Source: Alteromonadaceae bacterium M269 (lineage in GTDB: Bacteria; Pseudomonadota; Gammaproteobacteria; Enterobacterales; Alteromonadaceae). From it: a stretch of 46,218 nucleotides of DNA. The DNA lies in assembly GCA_004353515.1 (NCBI GenBank), contig SMNZ01000008.1, positions 1 to 46,218 on the forward strand, given 5' to 3'. This document shows, piece after piece, positions 1-9,256 of the stretch. The translations under genes and the position numbers were made by a program. The first letter of the stretch is position 1, and each line of letters opens with the position of its first letter. The notes under the pieces are model-generated. The model was given only the letters and a program-made list of their open reading frames with translations, was not told the origin of the DNA and searched no databases.

Positions 1-69
1 GCAACTATGTGTAGAATGCTAACCAAAATGCAAAAATACTACAAGTACAGTTTTGATAGTGAACTTTTG

Positions 70-375
70 CTACTTCAACTTTAAAATCGGAGCAAAACCG
101 ACCCAAAATGAGCCTTTGTAATTTGCGAAGTCCCTTAATTCATTTCTTTTTTGGATAGCTATTAAATCACTGTGTAGGCGTTCAAATATAGGCATGTATT
201 TATCTCCATGTTTTTCCATGAAATGAGCCAAATCAATAAGACCTTGTTTAACAGTTTCTTCATTAACTGGGACTTCCATTATAATATTGCTGACGTGGTT
301 TTTAGCTAGCTGTTTGTTACGCTGTATAATGGTATGCATGACATCTTTCACACACCAGTCGTCTTGACGTTCCAT
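70..375 (-). CDS. Hypothetical protein, 101 aa
   Basis: I do not recognise this protein. A strong ribosome binding site (GGAGGTG, seven bases before the ATG on the minus strand) and a complete frame argue that it is a real gene. The product is soluble-looking, with no signal peptide or membrane segment; it is rich in charged residues and probably mostly helical (a helical stretch around LIDLAHFMEKHGDKY). It stands alone: about 450 bases of repeat-rich noncoding DNA lie upstream, and the window edge lies 69 bases beyond its stop. No function can be assigned from sequence. Confidence 0.6.
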   Translation of the reverse strand: MERQDDWCVKDVMHTIIQRNKQLAKNHVSNIIMEVPVNEETVKQGLIDLAHFMEKHGDKYMPIFERLHSDLIAIQKRNELRDFANYKGSFWVGFAPILKLK

Positions 376-480
376 AGCTACACCTCCAAATCCAAAACCA
401 CCTTAGACAGAGAATGAACGCCTCGCGCTCCCGCGTTGTTCTAATTGCATACGTCCTGTACTTATAATTCCTCCCTCCGT

Positions 481-582
481 GGAGTCGAGCTGAGAACAAA
501 CTCGAAGCTCACCACAATTCGCGAACAAGTTCAGCTCCTACAATCGGACCTATCCTTTAGGAGCAAGTTCGACTCCTACAAA
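481..582. repeat. Cluster of REP-like palindromic repeats
   Basis: Two related units sit side by side. At 521-543, read on the minus strand, is TTGTAGGAGC followed by TGAACTTGTTCGC. At 558-578 is a palindrome whose arms TAGGAG and CTCCTA flank CAAGTTCGA. A decayed third unit with AGTCGAGCT and ACTCGAAGCT lies at 483-510. They resemble the Pseudomonas-type REP family (GTAGGAGC...GCTCGCGA). Related copies occur at 11585-11610 and 29556-29583. The whole gap 376-831 otherwise holds only the candidate short transcript described next. Confidence 0.55.
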
Positions 583-636
583 TCCACCTCAATTACCAAT
601 ACAACTTACCTAATCTGAATCAACTCAAACTTATGG

Positions 637-665
637 TTGACCCAATACCGTGAATTAGGCATATT
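637..665 (+). promoter_or_regulatory. Candidate sigma-70 promoter for a short transcript
   Basis: TTGACC at 637-642 is followed 17 bases later by CATATT at 660-665, a fair -35/-10 pair. A start near 672 and the intrinsic terminator at 758-785 would define an RNA of about 110 bases with no annotated gene. A 21-codon frame (MKFIRTLQQL...) begins at 672 but has no ribosome binding site, so a non-coding RNA is at least as likely. This is inference from spacing alone. Confidence 0.3.
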
Positions 666-757
666 GGACGCATGAAATTTATACGCACACTTCAACAGCT
701 GATTATCGTCGTCATTCCCCAATGGCGGAGTTGTTAGTGCGTATCTAAAAGATATCG

Positions 758-785
758 AAACCCGCCACAGAAAGGCGGGTTTTTT
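758..785 (+). terminator. Intrinsic terminator without an obvious gene before it
   Basis: Nine-base stem AAACCCGCC (758-766) / GGCGGGTTT (774-782), seven-base loop, then a T tract to 785. It lies only 46 bases before the SnoaL-like gene and no plus-strand gene precedes it, so it may end a short RNA, act as an attenuator, or be a remnant of a lost gene. Confidence 0.75.
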
Positions 786-831
786 ATAACTGCTTTTCTT
801 TGGTAACAACACTGTCAGAGGAGCAGGTAAA

Positions 832-1230
832 ATGAGAAACCAAGCAATATCAGCACAATTACGCGAACTTCATCGAGCATTCAATGCAGACGAACATAAA
901 GCAATTGCAGCTTGTTATGATGAGACAGCGACCGTAGTTAGCAGACCAATTCACAAACGCTCAGGAAAAAGTGACGTTGTAGAAGCCCTCGCGCAATTCA
1001 AACAGGATATCGTACCCGATGCTTTGGTCAGCAATGGCGACGACGTTGTTATTGAAGCTGGAGATGTTGCCTTGGTTATGAGCAAGATATACCTAAACTA
1101 CGGCCAACCTAAACAGCCTCAATTTGCAGAAGCCAATCGTGCCATTTATGTTTTCAAGCGCAATGAAAAAGGACAATGGCGATGTGTCGTCGATAACTTC
1201 TTCGGTACCGATCTACTGGACTACATTTAG
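832..1230 (+). CDS. SnoaL-like / NTF2-fold (DUF4440-type) protein
   Basis: A 132-residue protein with the pattern of the NTF2-like superfamily. The N-terminal helix (LRELHRAFNADEHKAIAACY) is followed by a DETATVVSRP strand, a KSDVVEALAQF helix and a long beta-rich half ending in a W/V/D-rich segment (GQWRCVVDNFFGTDLL). Members include ketosteroid isomerase homologues and many small enzymes of unknown substrate, so no reaction can be named. GAGGAG lies 11 bases before the ATG. The gene is monocistronic: an orphan terminator precedes it and a hairpin follows it, after which the next gene converges. No signal peptide is seen, so it should be cytosolic. Confidence 0.8.
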   Translation: MRNQAISAQLRELHRAFNADEHKAIAACYDETATVVSRPIHKRSGKSDVVEALAQFKQDIVPDALVSNGDDVVIEAGDVALVMSKIYLNYGQPKQPQFAEANRAIYVFKRNEKGQWRCVVDNFFGTDLLDYI

Positions 1231-1259
1231 ATGCAACTACTCCAACTAAAAAATCGAAG

Positions 1260-1279
1260 CAGCCACTTACGAGTGGCTG
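1260..1279. terminator. Bidirectional terminator between convergent genes
   Basis: Stem CAGCCACT / AGTGGCTG with a TACG tetraloop. An A-run upstream (1248-1253) becomes a T-run on the minus strand, so the hairpin best serves the leftward ABC exporter; on the plus strand it is followed only by TAATTT. Confidence 0.65.
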
Positions 1280-1316
1280 TAATTTCATATATTAAGCCAT
1301 AGTCAGCGCGTTAAGA

Positions 1317-3146
1317 CTACCCAACCCCAATAAAGCCACCCGTTTGGTGTGCCCATAGATTAGCGTAAATACCTTTCTGAGCGATGAGTTCTGCATGCGT
1401 GCCTGACTCCACAACCTGACCTTTATCAACAACTAACAGTCTATCCATTTGAGCAATCGTTGATAGCCGGTGTGCGATGGCCACAACGGTTTTATTCTCC
1501 ATCATCTGATCGAGACACTCTTGAATTGCAGCTTCTACTTCAGAGTCTAACGCAGACGTTGCTTCATCCAGCACAAGAATTGGAGCATCTTTTAACATAA
1601 CTCTTGCTATAGCAATACGTTGTCTCTGACCACCGGATAACTTCACGCCTCGTTCCCCAACGTGTGCGTCGTAACCAACCCGACCTTGCAAGTCTGATAA
1701 CTGATGAATAAACCCGTCAGCTTCTGCTTGTTTTGCAGCCTTAAGCATCTCTTCTTCAGATGCATCGAGTTTACCGTAAAGAATATTTTCACGAACAGAA
1801 CGGTGCAACAGCGACGTATCTTGAGTAACCATGCTGATATGCGACCGCAGGCTTTCTTGTTGGAGTTCACTGATATCCTGACCGTCTATCAAGATTTGAC
1901 CTTCTTGGACATCGTAAAAGCGCAACAAGAGATTAACCAACGTTGATTTCCCGGCTCCAGAACGCCCCACCAGCCCAACTTTCTCCCCTGGCTTAATGCG
2001 AATGTTTAAATCTTCGAAAACGCGATTCTTGTCGTCATAAGCGAAGTTAATATCTTTGAACTCAATCTCTCCGCCTTTCATTTCTAGTGCTTTAGCGTTC
2101 TCTTTGTCTTTGATATCTACAGGGATAGATAGCGTATTAATCCCGTCTTGTACCGAACCGATATTTTCAAATAAAGACGAGACTTCCCACATGATCCATT
2201 GCGACATTCCATTTAGGCGCAAGCAGAGACTAACCGCAACCGCGATATCTCCGGCACTAACAATCTCATTGACCCAGAAATACACAGACAATGCAGCCAC
2301 TGAAAAGACGAGCAACGAATTACTGAACCAAACACAGGCATTTAACACGGTTACCAAACGCATTTGCGGATAAACCGTTTGTAAGAAGTCTGCCATACCT
2401 TCTTTAGCGTATTCACTCTCGCGCTGCGCATGCGCAAACAGTTTGACTGTGGTGATATTGGTGTAGCTGTCGATAACTCGTCCAGTCATTATCGAGCGCG
2501 CATCCGCTTGCTCTTGAGAGACTTGTTTTAGCTTGGGGACCAAATTACGCAAAATGATAACGTAGACGATAAACCAAATAATCAAAGGTACGCTCAAGCG
2601 CCAATCAGCAGCAAAGACAAGCGCTACAATACTGAAGAAATAAACCCCAACATAAACAAAAATATCGAGTAATTTCATGACGCTCTCTCGAACAGAGAGA
2701 GAAGTCTGCATTACTTTTGTTGCTACCCGTCCAGCGAATTCATTTTGAAAGAACCCGAGGCTTTGTCCCATCAAGAATCGGTGCGCTTGCCAACGAATCT
2801 TCATGGGGAAATTGCCGAGTAAGGTTTGATGAGTCAGAAAGGATTGCAACACAACTAAACCAGGCAGAATAACAAGCACCACGGCGCCCATGATAAGGAG
2901 AATTGTTTTTTCTTCTTGGATGAAAGTCGTACGATCACGCTCTCCAAACCAATCAACAAGTTGACCTAAAAAGCCAAATAAAGACACTTCTAAAATAGCG
3001 ATAGCGGCACTGAGGACAGACACCAATATCAAAATCCCCATCATACCTTTCGAATAATGCAGGCAGAATGCTAGAAGATTTTTAGGTGGTTGGGTGGGAG
3101 CCTGTTCAGGGAACGGCTGCGTAAGTTTTTCAAAAAACGAAAACAT
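1317..3146 (-). CDS. ABC exporter, fused membrane and ATPase domains (ABCB type)
   Basis: 609 residues, the usual length of a bacterial half-transporter that works as a homodimer in the inner membrane. The N-terminal membrane domain (about residues 30-320) has six hydrophobic segments. The nucleotide-binding domain follows: Walker A GRSGAGKST at 394-402, signature LSGGQ at 503-507, Walker B ILVLDE at 523-528 and H-loop His 559, all intact. Such proteins export lipids, drugs or peptides; the substrate cannot be told from the motifs. The start is 86 bases from the DUF2937 gene upstream, so it could share a leftward transcript with it. No accessory adaptor or outer-membrane channel gene is nearby. 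It is distinct from the second exporter at 13140-14888. Confidence 0.93.
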   Translation of the reverse strand: MFSFFEKLTQPFPEQAPTQPPKNLLAFCLHYSKGMMGILILVSVLSAAIAILEVSLFGFLGQLVDWFGERDRTTFIQEEKTILLIMGAVVLVILPGLVVLQSFLTHQTLLGNFPMKIRWQAHRFLMGQSLGFFQNEFAGRVATKVMQTSLSVRESVMKLLDIFVYVGVYFFSIVALVFAADWRLSVPLIIWFIVYVIILRNLVPKLKQVSQEQADARSIMTGRVIDSYTNITTVKLFAHAQRESEYAKEGMADFLQTVYPQMRLVTVLNACVWFSNSLLVFSVAALSVYFWVNEIVSAGDIAVAVSLCLRLNGMSQWIMWEVSSLFENIGSVQDGINTLSIPVDIKDKENAKALEMKGGEIEFKDINFAYDDKNRVFEDLNIRIKPGEKVGLVGRSGAGKSTLVNLLLRFYDVQEGQILIDGQDISELQQESLRSHISMVTQDTSLLHRSVRENILYGKLDASEEEMLKAAKQAEADGFIHQLSDLQGRVGYDAHVGERGVKLSGGQRQRIAIARVMLKDAPILVLDEATSALDSEVEAAIQECLDQMMENKTVVAIAHRLSTIAQMDRLLVVDKGQVVESGTHAELIAQKGIYANLWAHQTGGFIGVG

Positions 3147-3232
3147 GAAACATCCAAAGTCACTGGGAAAAGGAAAGAAAAAGCGGAGCTAACTGTACAA
3201 AAATGACCTACCAGCCATTTTCGATATTCTTG

Positions 3233-3769
3233 CTATGTCTTTGCTTGTGGGATTATCGTTTTTTGTCCTCTAAAGGGCAACAGAAAACAAGCCAATAACA
3301 GATCAAATAATAAAACCGCAACAAACCCCATGATGACACCAACGACTATCGCCGTTTGTGTTAAGGGAATGAGAAAATCATAGGCCTGCCAAGTTTGATC
3401 GAGTAGCTGTCTATTCGGGTTCGCAACAACATAGCCAAGATCTTTGAATAACTCGCCGGAAAGCCCATCAACCAATTGCTGCAATTCTCGTTCTCTCTGC
3501 CATAGCTGATGAATATTGTCGCCACCATCTCTAATAGCAGGATCAGAGTTTTGCCGGTAGCGCTCAATAAGCGCAACAAGGTCACCTTGACTGTATCTAT
3601 CGGCATCTCGTTGAAAAGGTTCGAGTGCTAAATGAGCTTCTTGCCATCGTTGATTAACGACAAGTTCGAACTGGCTAACAAAAGCGGGAACTTGTATGCC
3701 GGACAATGCAGCACCAAAAAAGATAAGTATGCGAACATACTCTCCACACTTCTTACCTAGCCAGTTCAT
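3233..3769 (-). CDS. DUF2937-like inner-membrane protein
   Basis: 178 residues with one hydrophobic segment near the N terminus (about 13-30) and a longer one near the C terminus (about 135-165). Between them is a charged, probably periplasmic helical region rich in Arg, Glu and Gln. The layout and the ending (FDLLLACFLLP) fit the DUF2937 family of unknown function; this is recognition from memory, not a search. Only 11 bases separate it from the MAPEG gene upstream, so the two are likely co-transcribed. No clear ribosome binding site precedes the ATG, which suggests translational coupling. Confidence 0.65.
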   Translation of the reverse strand: MNWLGKKCGEYVRILIFFGAALSGIQVPAFVSQFELVVNQRWQEAHLALEPFQRDADRYSQGDLVALIERYRQNSDPAIRDGGDNIHQLWQRERELQQLVDGLSGELFKDLGYVVANPNRQLLDQTWQAYDFLIPLTQTAIVVGVIMGFVAVLLFDLLLACFLLPFRGQKTIIPQAKT

Positions 3770-3780
3770 ATGAGAAGAAC

Positions 3781-4200
3781 TTATCCAAGCATTAAGCTAA
3801 TAAACTTACTGCACCAGAATAAACAGATACCAACTTGAACTAAAAAGAACGCAAATCTGATTTGAACAGCTAAAGCACTAGTCGATGCTAAGTGTGTCAG
3901 CGTCTGAGCTACTCTCGCTAGAATAAGATAAAGCGCTAACGGATCAGTAATAACAGATTTCCCCATCGCAATAGCAAGCAACAACAGCCCGCCCATAAAA
4001 GGAAAACACTCAACAACATTGGCATGGGCTCGCGTTAAGCGATGTAAAAACGAACCTTCAGCATCAGATGCATCTGGCTTAAATTCATTGGGTTGTTTTT
4101 TACCACCCATCACAATTAACGTGCGCGAGCTCACAATAGCGACGAGCAAAGTTAGTGTCAGGAAAACATAACCGACAAAAGCAAGTACAGTGGCATTCAT
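3781..4200 (-). CDS. MAPEG-family membrane protein
   Basis: A four-helix membrane protein of about 139 residues. The MAPEG signature is clear: RLTRAHANVVECFPFM corresponds to the family's R-x-x-x-A-H-x-N-x-x-E-x-x-P-x-F. The family covers membrane-bound glutathione transferases and relatives; the bacterial members mostly have unknown substrates. The frame is open to an earlier ATG (end 4236, 151 aa), but the internal ATG at 4200 gives MNATVLAF, starts directly at the first membrane helix and has GGGGAT eight bases before it, so I use it. It is the first gene of a leftward pair with the DUF2937 gene. The GFA-type gene upstream is divergent. Confidence 0.85.
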   Translation of the reverse strand: MNATVLAFVGYVFLTLTLLVAIVSSRTLIVMGGKKQPNEFKPDASDAEGSFLHRLTRAHANVVECFPFMGGLLLLAIAMGKSVITDPLALYLILARVAQTLTHLASTSALAVQIRFAFFLVQVGICLFWCSKFISLMLG

Positions 4201-4385
4201 TTTTACATCCCCAATAAAATAGTTAGCAAAGATCAACAGACCTTATTTGAATTGTTATAAACTTATCGCTAAATCAATACAATACCCAACATCATTGGAA
4301 ATGCGTAACAAACAGGCATTTCCTAGGATGACGGGTATAAATAGAGTTTGCATGACCTTAAAACGGTTATCAATAAGGAGTACAA

Positions 4386-4763
4386 GTGAAATACTTGGGA
4401 AGCTGTCATTGTGGTCAAATCACTTTTTCAGTAGAAGCCGAAGAGCACTTAGAAATCGAACGGTGTAACTGCAGCATTTGCAATAAGTCAGGCTATTTGC
4501 ATTTAATCGTACCGTTAAGAAACTTTAAGCTGTTAACAGGTCAAGATCAGATCAGCACTTATACCTTTGGCAGCGGTATTGCTAAGCATACATTCTGTAA
4601 GACCTGTGGCGTAAAACCATTCTATACACCTCGTTCAAATCCCGATGGTATAGATATCAATGTTAACTGCTTAGACACACCTATTCCGAGTAAAACCATT
4701 GTAGATTTCGATGGACAAAACTGGGAAAAGAACGCACATACTCTAGCTCACAAGAGCTTGTAA
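4386..4763 (+). CDS. GFA / CENP-V-fold zinc protein
   Basis: 125 residues with the cysteine pattern of the GFA (glutathione-dependent formaldehyde-activating enzyme-like) family: C-H-C-G at 7-10, C-N-C-S-I-C at 27-32 and C-K-T-C-G at 71-75, which together bind zinc. Most family members have no proven formaldehyde-related activity, so only the fold is claimed. The start is GTG, chosen because AAGGAG lies five to six bases upstream and the sequence begins right at the first conserved strand. The yaiI gene follows after 20 bases and is probably in the same transcript. An overlapping frame starting at 4247 is a shadow. Confidence 0.87.
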   Translation: MKYLGSCHCGQITFSVEAEEHLEIERCNCSICNKSGYLHLIVPLRNFKLLTGQDQISTYTFGSGIAKHTFCKTCGVKPFYTPRSNPDGIDINVNCLDTPIPSKTIVDFDGQNWEKNAHTLAHKSL

Positions 4764-4783
4764 TTAGGCTTATAGAAGAAGCT

Positions 4784-5251
4784 ATGGAAAACACATCACA
4801 AAAGCAAATTTGGGTAGATGCGGATGCTTGCCCGAACGTTATCAAAGACATTCTGTATCGCGCGGCAAACCGTACTCAAACACTCACGACCTTTGTTGCT
4901 AATCAATACCTTAGGTTACCACCGTCCAACTTCCTCAAGTTTATGCAAGTGGAATCTGGATTTGATGTCGCCGATGACGAAATTGCCAAACGCGTCCAAG
5001 CTGGACAACTTGTCATCACTAGCGATATTCCCTTGGCAGCAGAGGTTATCGAAAAAGGCGCAACTGCTTTAAACCCCAGAGGCGAACTTTTCACCAAAGA
5101 GAACATTCGTCAGCGACTTAACATGCGCGACTTTTTAGATACCATGCGTTCTAGTGGTGTTGAATCTGGAGGCCCTCCTCCGTTAAGTCAAACAGACCGC
5201 CAACAGTTCGCAAACTGCTTAGACAGATATCTCGCAGGTTCTGAGGTGTGA
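4784..5251 (+). CDS. yaiI: YaiI/YqxD family (UPF0178) protein
   Basis: 155 residues that match the UPF0178/DUF188 family closely. The N terminus carries [15 protein letters not shown], the middle carries [20 protein letters not shown] followed by NPRGELF, and the C-terminal half has the usual SGGPPPLS segment. The conserved aspartates fit a PIN/NYN-like nuclease fold, and a role in RNA metabolism is often suggested but not proven. The family's usual length is about 150, so the gene is complete. It lies 20 bases behind the GFA-type gene; its own ribosome binding site is weak (AGAAG). Confidence 0.9.
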   Translation: MENTSQKQIWVDADACPNVIKDILYRAANRTQTLTTFVANQYLRLPPSNFLKFMQVESGFDVADDEIAKRVQAGQLVITSDIPLAAEVIEKGATALNPRGELFTKENIRQRLNMRDFLDTMRSSGVESGGPPPLSQTDRQQFANCLDRYLAGSEV

Positions 5252-5363
5252 TAGAAACGTTACCTTTAGTTGAGTCTCAGTTACAAATAAGCATTGGACA
5301 AAGTGGCATCTGTTTCATAGATTAGCAGGCGATAAACCTATCTAATAAAAACCTAGGATTACA

Positions 5364-6158
5364 ATGAAACGTTCAACTTTACTGCTTACAGCAGCAAGCA
5401 TCGCGGCTAGCTTTTCGCTGGCAGCAAAACCTGAATTAACCGAATCAGACATTACTAAGCTGTTATCAGCTAGTAGCCGTCCATCGGCAGACGCTGCAAG
5501 AGATGCAGCACGTCAGCCTGAAAAAATTATGGCGTTTACCGGCATCAGTGAAGGCGACAATGTACTTGATATCTTCGCTGGCGGCGGTTGGTACACAGAG
5601 TTATTCTCTATGGCTGTTGGCTCTAAAGGCAAAGTTTACGCTCAGAACGACGAAGTTATCTGGCGTTTTGCGCAAGCAGGTATCACAGAGCGTACCAAGA
5701 ACAATCGCTTACCTAACGTCACTCGCTTTGACAACATGGCTATTGTTGATATGGACATTCCGGCCAAGAGTCTGGATGTTGTTTTCACTGCGTTAAACTA
5801 CCACGACTTATTCTTCGTAGAGACCAGAGATCGCGAAGGTAATATGGTGAAGCTGCGCGAAGCCCCCGTTGATTACAAAGCGGCATTTATTCACATCAAA
5901 AATGCAATGAAGGACGATGGTGTGCTGGTTATCGTTGATCACGCAGCTCCAGCGGGTTCTGGTTATGAGCCGGCAAATAGCACGCACCGCATTGACCCCA
6001 ACATCGTTATCTATCAAATGGAACAAGTTGGATTCAGATTAATGGAAGAGGCGTTCTACCTACGTAATGCAAACGACGATTATAGCCAAAGCGTTTTTGC
6101 AGAAGGTCTGCGTGGTGCAACGGATCGTTTCGTCTTTAAATTTGTCAAAGCAGAATAA
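5364..6158 (+). CDS. Exported class I methyltransferase-fold protein (COG4798-like)
   Basis: 264 residues. The first 21 form a convincing signal peptide (KR, a hydrophobic stretch, then SLAAKP). The rest has a Rossmann methyltransferase core: VLDIFAGGGWYTELF (about 67-81) is the SAM-binding motif I, MDIPAKSLDVVFTALNYHD is the motif IV region, and DDGVLVIVDHAAP is the post-motif strand. Such 'predicted methyltransferases' with export signals are common in marine gammaproteobacteria. What they methylate, or whether they meet SAM at all in the periplasm, is unknown. The gene is monocistronic, 112 bases after yaiI, and ends at a strong bidirectional terminator. Confidence 0.85.
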   Translation: MKRSTLLLTAASIAASFSLAAKPELTESDITKLLSASSRPSADAARDAARQPEKIMAFTGISEGDNVLDIFAGGGWYTELFSMAVGSKGKVYAQNDEVIWRFAQAGITERTKNNRLPNVTRFDNMAIVDMDIPAKSLDVVFTALNYHDLFFVETRDREGNMVKLREAPVDYKAAFIHIKNAMKDDGVLVIVDHAAPAGSGYEPANSTHRIDPNIVIYQMEQVGFRLMEEAFYLRNANDDYSQSVFAEGLRGATDRFVFKFVKAE

Positions 6159-6174
6159 GTTTTAGCTCAGTCAC

Positions 6175-6203
6175 AAAAAAGGCGCTAATTAAGCGCCTTT
6201 TTT
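6175..6203. terminator. Strong bidirectional intrinsic terminator
   Basis: GGCGCT (6181-6186) pairs with AGCGCC (6192-6197). The stem is extended by an A6 run on the left and a T6 run on the right, giving 12 base pairs in all. It separates the rightward methyltransferase-fold gene from leftward acs and can end both. Confidence 0.9.
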
Positions 6204-6226
6204 ATTCATCAATCGATAATTTAACT

Positions 6227-8161
6227 TTATTTGTTTAAACGACCTTCAATCAGACTATCCACTACGCTTGGGTCCGCAAGTGTCGAAGTATCGCCGAGTG
6301 TCGCATAATCATTAGCGGCTATTTTACGCAAGATTCTGCGCATAATTTTGCCTGAACGTGTTTTAGGTAAACCCGTTGTCCAGTGGACTAGATCAGGCAT
6401 GGCGATTGGGCTCAACTCAGTACGAACCCAGTTACGGATTTCTTTGGTTAATTCATCCGTTACTTCATAACCTTTAACCGGACTCACATAGACGTAGATG
6501 CCCTGCCCTTTAATATCATGCGGATAACCAACCACTGCGGCTTCTGCAATCGCAGAGTGTGCAACAAGTGCGCTTTCAATTTCCGCACTTCCAAGTCTAT
6601 GACCTGAAACATTGAGCACATCATCAACACGCCCTGTAATCCAGTAGTCACCATCTTCATCTCTACGACAACCGTCACCACTGAAATAAAGTCCTTTGTA
6701 AGTGCTGAAGTATGTTTGCTCAAAGCGCTCGTGATCCCCCCAGAGCGTGCGCGCTTGACCAGGCCAGCTGTCTTTAATCACCAAGTTACCATCAACACCG
6801 CCTTCCAACTCATTCCCATCACTATCAACCAATGCAGGCTGAATACCAAAGAAAGGTTTGGTCGCAGAGCCGGGTTTTTGGCCATCCATCCCCGGTAAGG
6901 TTGATATCATTGCACCACCGGTTTCCGTTTGCCACCAGGTATCAACGATAGGGCATCGACTATTACCAATGGTTTCGAAATACCATTGCCAAGCTTCTGG
7001 ATTAATGGGCTCTCCCACTGATCCCATCAACCTCAATGAATCACGGGTCGAGTCTTGTGCAGCAAAGTCGCCTTTTGCCATCAATGCTCGAATAGCAGTA
7101 GGCGCGGTATACAAAATATTGACTTGGTGTTTATCGATTATCTGTCCAATACGACGTTCATCGGGATAAGTTGGAACTCCTTCGAACATCACTGTTGTTG
7201 CTCCATTAGCTAACGGACCATACACAATATAGCTATGCCCAGTAATCCAACCCACATCTGCCGCACACCAGTAAACTTCGCCAGGCTGATAATCGAAAAT
7301 GTATTTATGAGTCGTTGCGGCATAGAGTAAATAGCCACCGCTGGTATGCAGAACCCCTTTAGGCTTTCCGGTTGAACCTGATGTGTAGAGCACGAATAAA
7401 GGATCTTCCGCATTCATCACTTCAGGCGCACAGCTCGTGTCGCAGTCTGCTGTGAGTTCATGCCACCAGACATCAACCCCATTAGTAGAGACATCTGCAC
7501 CTGTGCACTTCAAAACTAAGTTTGCAGTAATGGTTGGGCATTTATTACCTTCTAACGCACTATCGACATTGGATTTCAATGGAACAGTTCTGCCACCACG
7601 ACGACCTTCATCCGCCGTAATAATGACCTTTGCCTGACAATCGTTAATACGATCCGCAATAGCGTTAGGTGAGAATCCACCAAAAATAACGGAATGCACT
7701 GCACCAATGCGGGCACAGGCTAGCATGGCATAAGCAGCTTCAGGCACCATAGGCATATAGATAGCGATACGGTCACCTTTGTTTACACCAAGCTTCTTAA
7801 GGCCGTTTGCTAGCTTACATACTTCATCGTGCAACGTTTGAAAACTGATATGCTTATCGACATCGGGTGTATCACCTTCCCATATAATTGCAGTATCTTG
7901 CGCTCTCTCGGCTAAGTGACGATCGATACAGTTCTCACTAATATTCAGCTGTCCGTCTTCAAACCATTTAATGCTGACGTTTTGTGGCGCAAAAGACGTA
8001 TCTTTAATTTTCGTTGGGAATCGCTGCCAATTGAGCAACTTCGCTTTTTCTGCCCAGAATTGACTAGGATCAGTTACTGAGGCTTGGTACATATCCTTGT
8101 ATTCTTGATCATCAACCATATAGTCCCTTTGTATACTTGGTGTTGGATTCCCACTACTCAT
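6227..8161 (-). CDS. acs: Acetyl-CoA synthetase
   Basis: 644 residues, close to the 652 of the Escherichia coli enzyme. It makes acetyl-CoA from acetate, ATP and CoA through acetyl-AMP in the cytosol. Visible motifs are the adenylate-forming P-loop [43 protein letters not shown] and the C-terminal [11 protein letters not shown]. The lysine at about 605 in the last motif is the residue regulated by acetylation in well-studied homologues. GGAG lies eight bases before the ATG. The gene follows pyrC by 57 bases on the same strand; a separate promoter in that gap cannot be excluded. No acetyltransferase or deacetylase gene for its control is in the window. Confidence 0.98.
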   Translation of the reverse strand: MSSGNPTPSIQRDYMVDDQEYKDMYQASVTDPSQFWAEKAKLLNWQRFPTKIKDTSFAPQNVSIKWFEDGQLNISENCIDRHLAERAQDTAIIWEGDTPDVDKHISFQTLHDEVCKLANGLKKLGVNKGDRIAIYMPMVPEAAYAMLACARIGAVHSVIFGGFSPNAIADRINDCQAKVIITADEGRRGGRTVPLKSNVDSALEGNKCPTITANLVLKCTGADVSTNGVDVWWHELTADCDTSCAPEVMNAEDPLFVLYTSGSTGKPKGVLHTSGGYLLYAATTHKYIFDYQPGEVYWCAADVGWITGHSYIVYGPLANGATTVMFEGVPTYPDERRIGQIIDKHQVNILYTAPTAIRALMAKGDFAAQDSTRDSLRLMGSVGEPINPEAWQWYFETIGNSRCPIVDTWWQTETGGAMISTLPGMDGQKPGSATKPFFGIQPALVDSDGNELEGGVDGNLVIKDSWPGQARTLWGDHERFEQTYFSTYKGLYFSGDGCRRDEDGDYWITGRVDDVLNVSGHRLGSAEIESALVAHSAIAEAAVVGYPHDIKGQGIYVYVSPVKGYEVTDELTKEIRNWVRTELSPIAMPDLVHWTTGLPKTRSGKIMRRILRKIAANDYATLGDTSTLADPSVVDSLIEGRLNK

Positions 8162-8218
8162 TCATTTCACTCCGATTCGATACGTTTAAAAATGTGCCAG
8201 TGCAAAGGTCAACAGACC

Positions 8219-9256
8219 TTAACTTGATGCCAGCTTCCAGTGGACCGTTTGTCCCGCATGGAATGGCACAATATCGTTGCCTGTTGGCAACTTAATTTGT
8301 TCAGGTATTTGCCAATCTTCCTTCACTAGTGTGATTGAGCCTTCATTCCTAGGTAAACCATAAAAATCTGGGCCGTTGTGACTCGCAAAACCTTCAAGGT
8401 GTTCTAATGCATTCAATTCATCAAATACTTGCGTGTATAGCTCTATCGCGCTCCAAGCGCTGTAACAGCCTGCACACCCACAAGAATTCTCTTTGAGGTG
8501 CTTTTCATGGGGTGCTGAGTCGGTGCCCAAAAAGAAACGCTTATGTCCTCTCGCCACAACATCTCTCAATGCAGCTTGATGAGTCTGGCGTTTCAGTACT
8601 GGCAAACAATAATTGTGAGGTCGAATTCCCCCCACCAACAAATCATTACGGTTCAACATCAAATGCTGAGGTGTAATCGTTGCAGCAAGATTTTCAGGTC
8701 CCGCTTCAACAAAATCAGCCGCATCTTTAGTGGTGATATGTTCAAACACAATTCTGAGTTGAGGAAAATCATCAACAATGCGCGTCATTTGCTGGTCGAT
8801 AAAAACCTTTTCTCGGTCAAAAATATCGATATGCGACTCAGTCACTTCACCATGAATTAATAGTAACATGTCTTGCGCTGTCATTTCCTCAAAAACGGGA
8901 TAAAGTTGCATAACACCTTTAACAGCTGCATCAGAGTTGGTCGTCGCACCCGCAGGATATAATTTAGCCGCAATGACACCTGCTTGTTTTGCATCAATAA
9001 TATCTTGGCGAGTTGTTTTGTCTGTTAGATAGAGCGTCATCAGTGGCTCAAAATCGGAGCCATCAGGGCGAGCTTCTAAAATACGTTGGCTATATTCCAT
9101 CGCCATCTTTGCATTAGTGACAGGCGGTACCAAATTCGGCATGACAATCGCTCTTTTAAAACACCTAGCAGTTGCAGGTACAGTTTCTTTTAACATCAAG
9201 CCATCACGAAAGTGCAGATGCCAATCGTCAGGCGTTTGTATGGTGATCTTATTCAT
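8219..9256 (-). CDS. pyrC: Dihydroorotase, class II
   Basis: 345 residues, matching the short monofunctional class II enzyme of enterobacteria (348 in E. coli). It closes carbamoyl-aspartate to dihydroorotate in pyrimidine synthesis. All metal ligands are visible: His13 and His15 in DDWHLHFRDG, the lysine to be carboxylated at 98 in AAKLYPAGATTNS, His135 in LLIHGEV, His173 in FEHITT, and the catalytic Asp246 in GTDSAPH. The ATG has only a weak ribosome binding site. Other pyr genes are absent from the window, as usual for this scattered pathway. Confidence 0.98.
   Translation of the reverse strand: MNKITIQTPDDWHLHFRDGLMLKETVPATARCFKRAIVMPNLVPPVTNAKMAMEYSQRILEARPDGSDFEPLMTLYLTDKTTRQDIIDAKQAGVIAAKLYPAGATTNSDAAVKGVMQLYPVFEEMTAQDMLLLIHGEVTESHIDIFDREKVFIDQQMTRIVDDFPQLRIVFEHITTKDAADFVEAGPENLAATITPQHLMLNRNDLLVGGIRPHNYCLPVLKRQTHQAALRDVVARGHKRFFLGTDSAPHEKHLKENSCGCAGCYSAWSAIELYTQVFDELNALEHLEGFASHNGPDFYGLPRNEGSITLVKEDWQIPEQIKLPTGNDIVPFHAGQTVHWKLASS

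Noticed and set aside
481-582. CRISPR-like array
   Set aside because: Only two or three imperfect palindromic units, no regular spacers and no cas genes; REP-like elements explain it better.
606-812. 68-residue frame on the minus strand
   Set aside because: It starts with GTG, has no ribosome binding site and reads through the intrinsic terminator at 758-785.
4247-4468. 73-residue plus-strand frame before the GFA-type gene
   Set aside because: It overlaps the well-supported GFA gene in another frame and shows no protein-like pattern.
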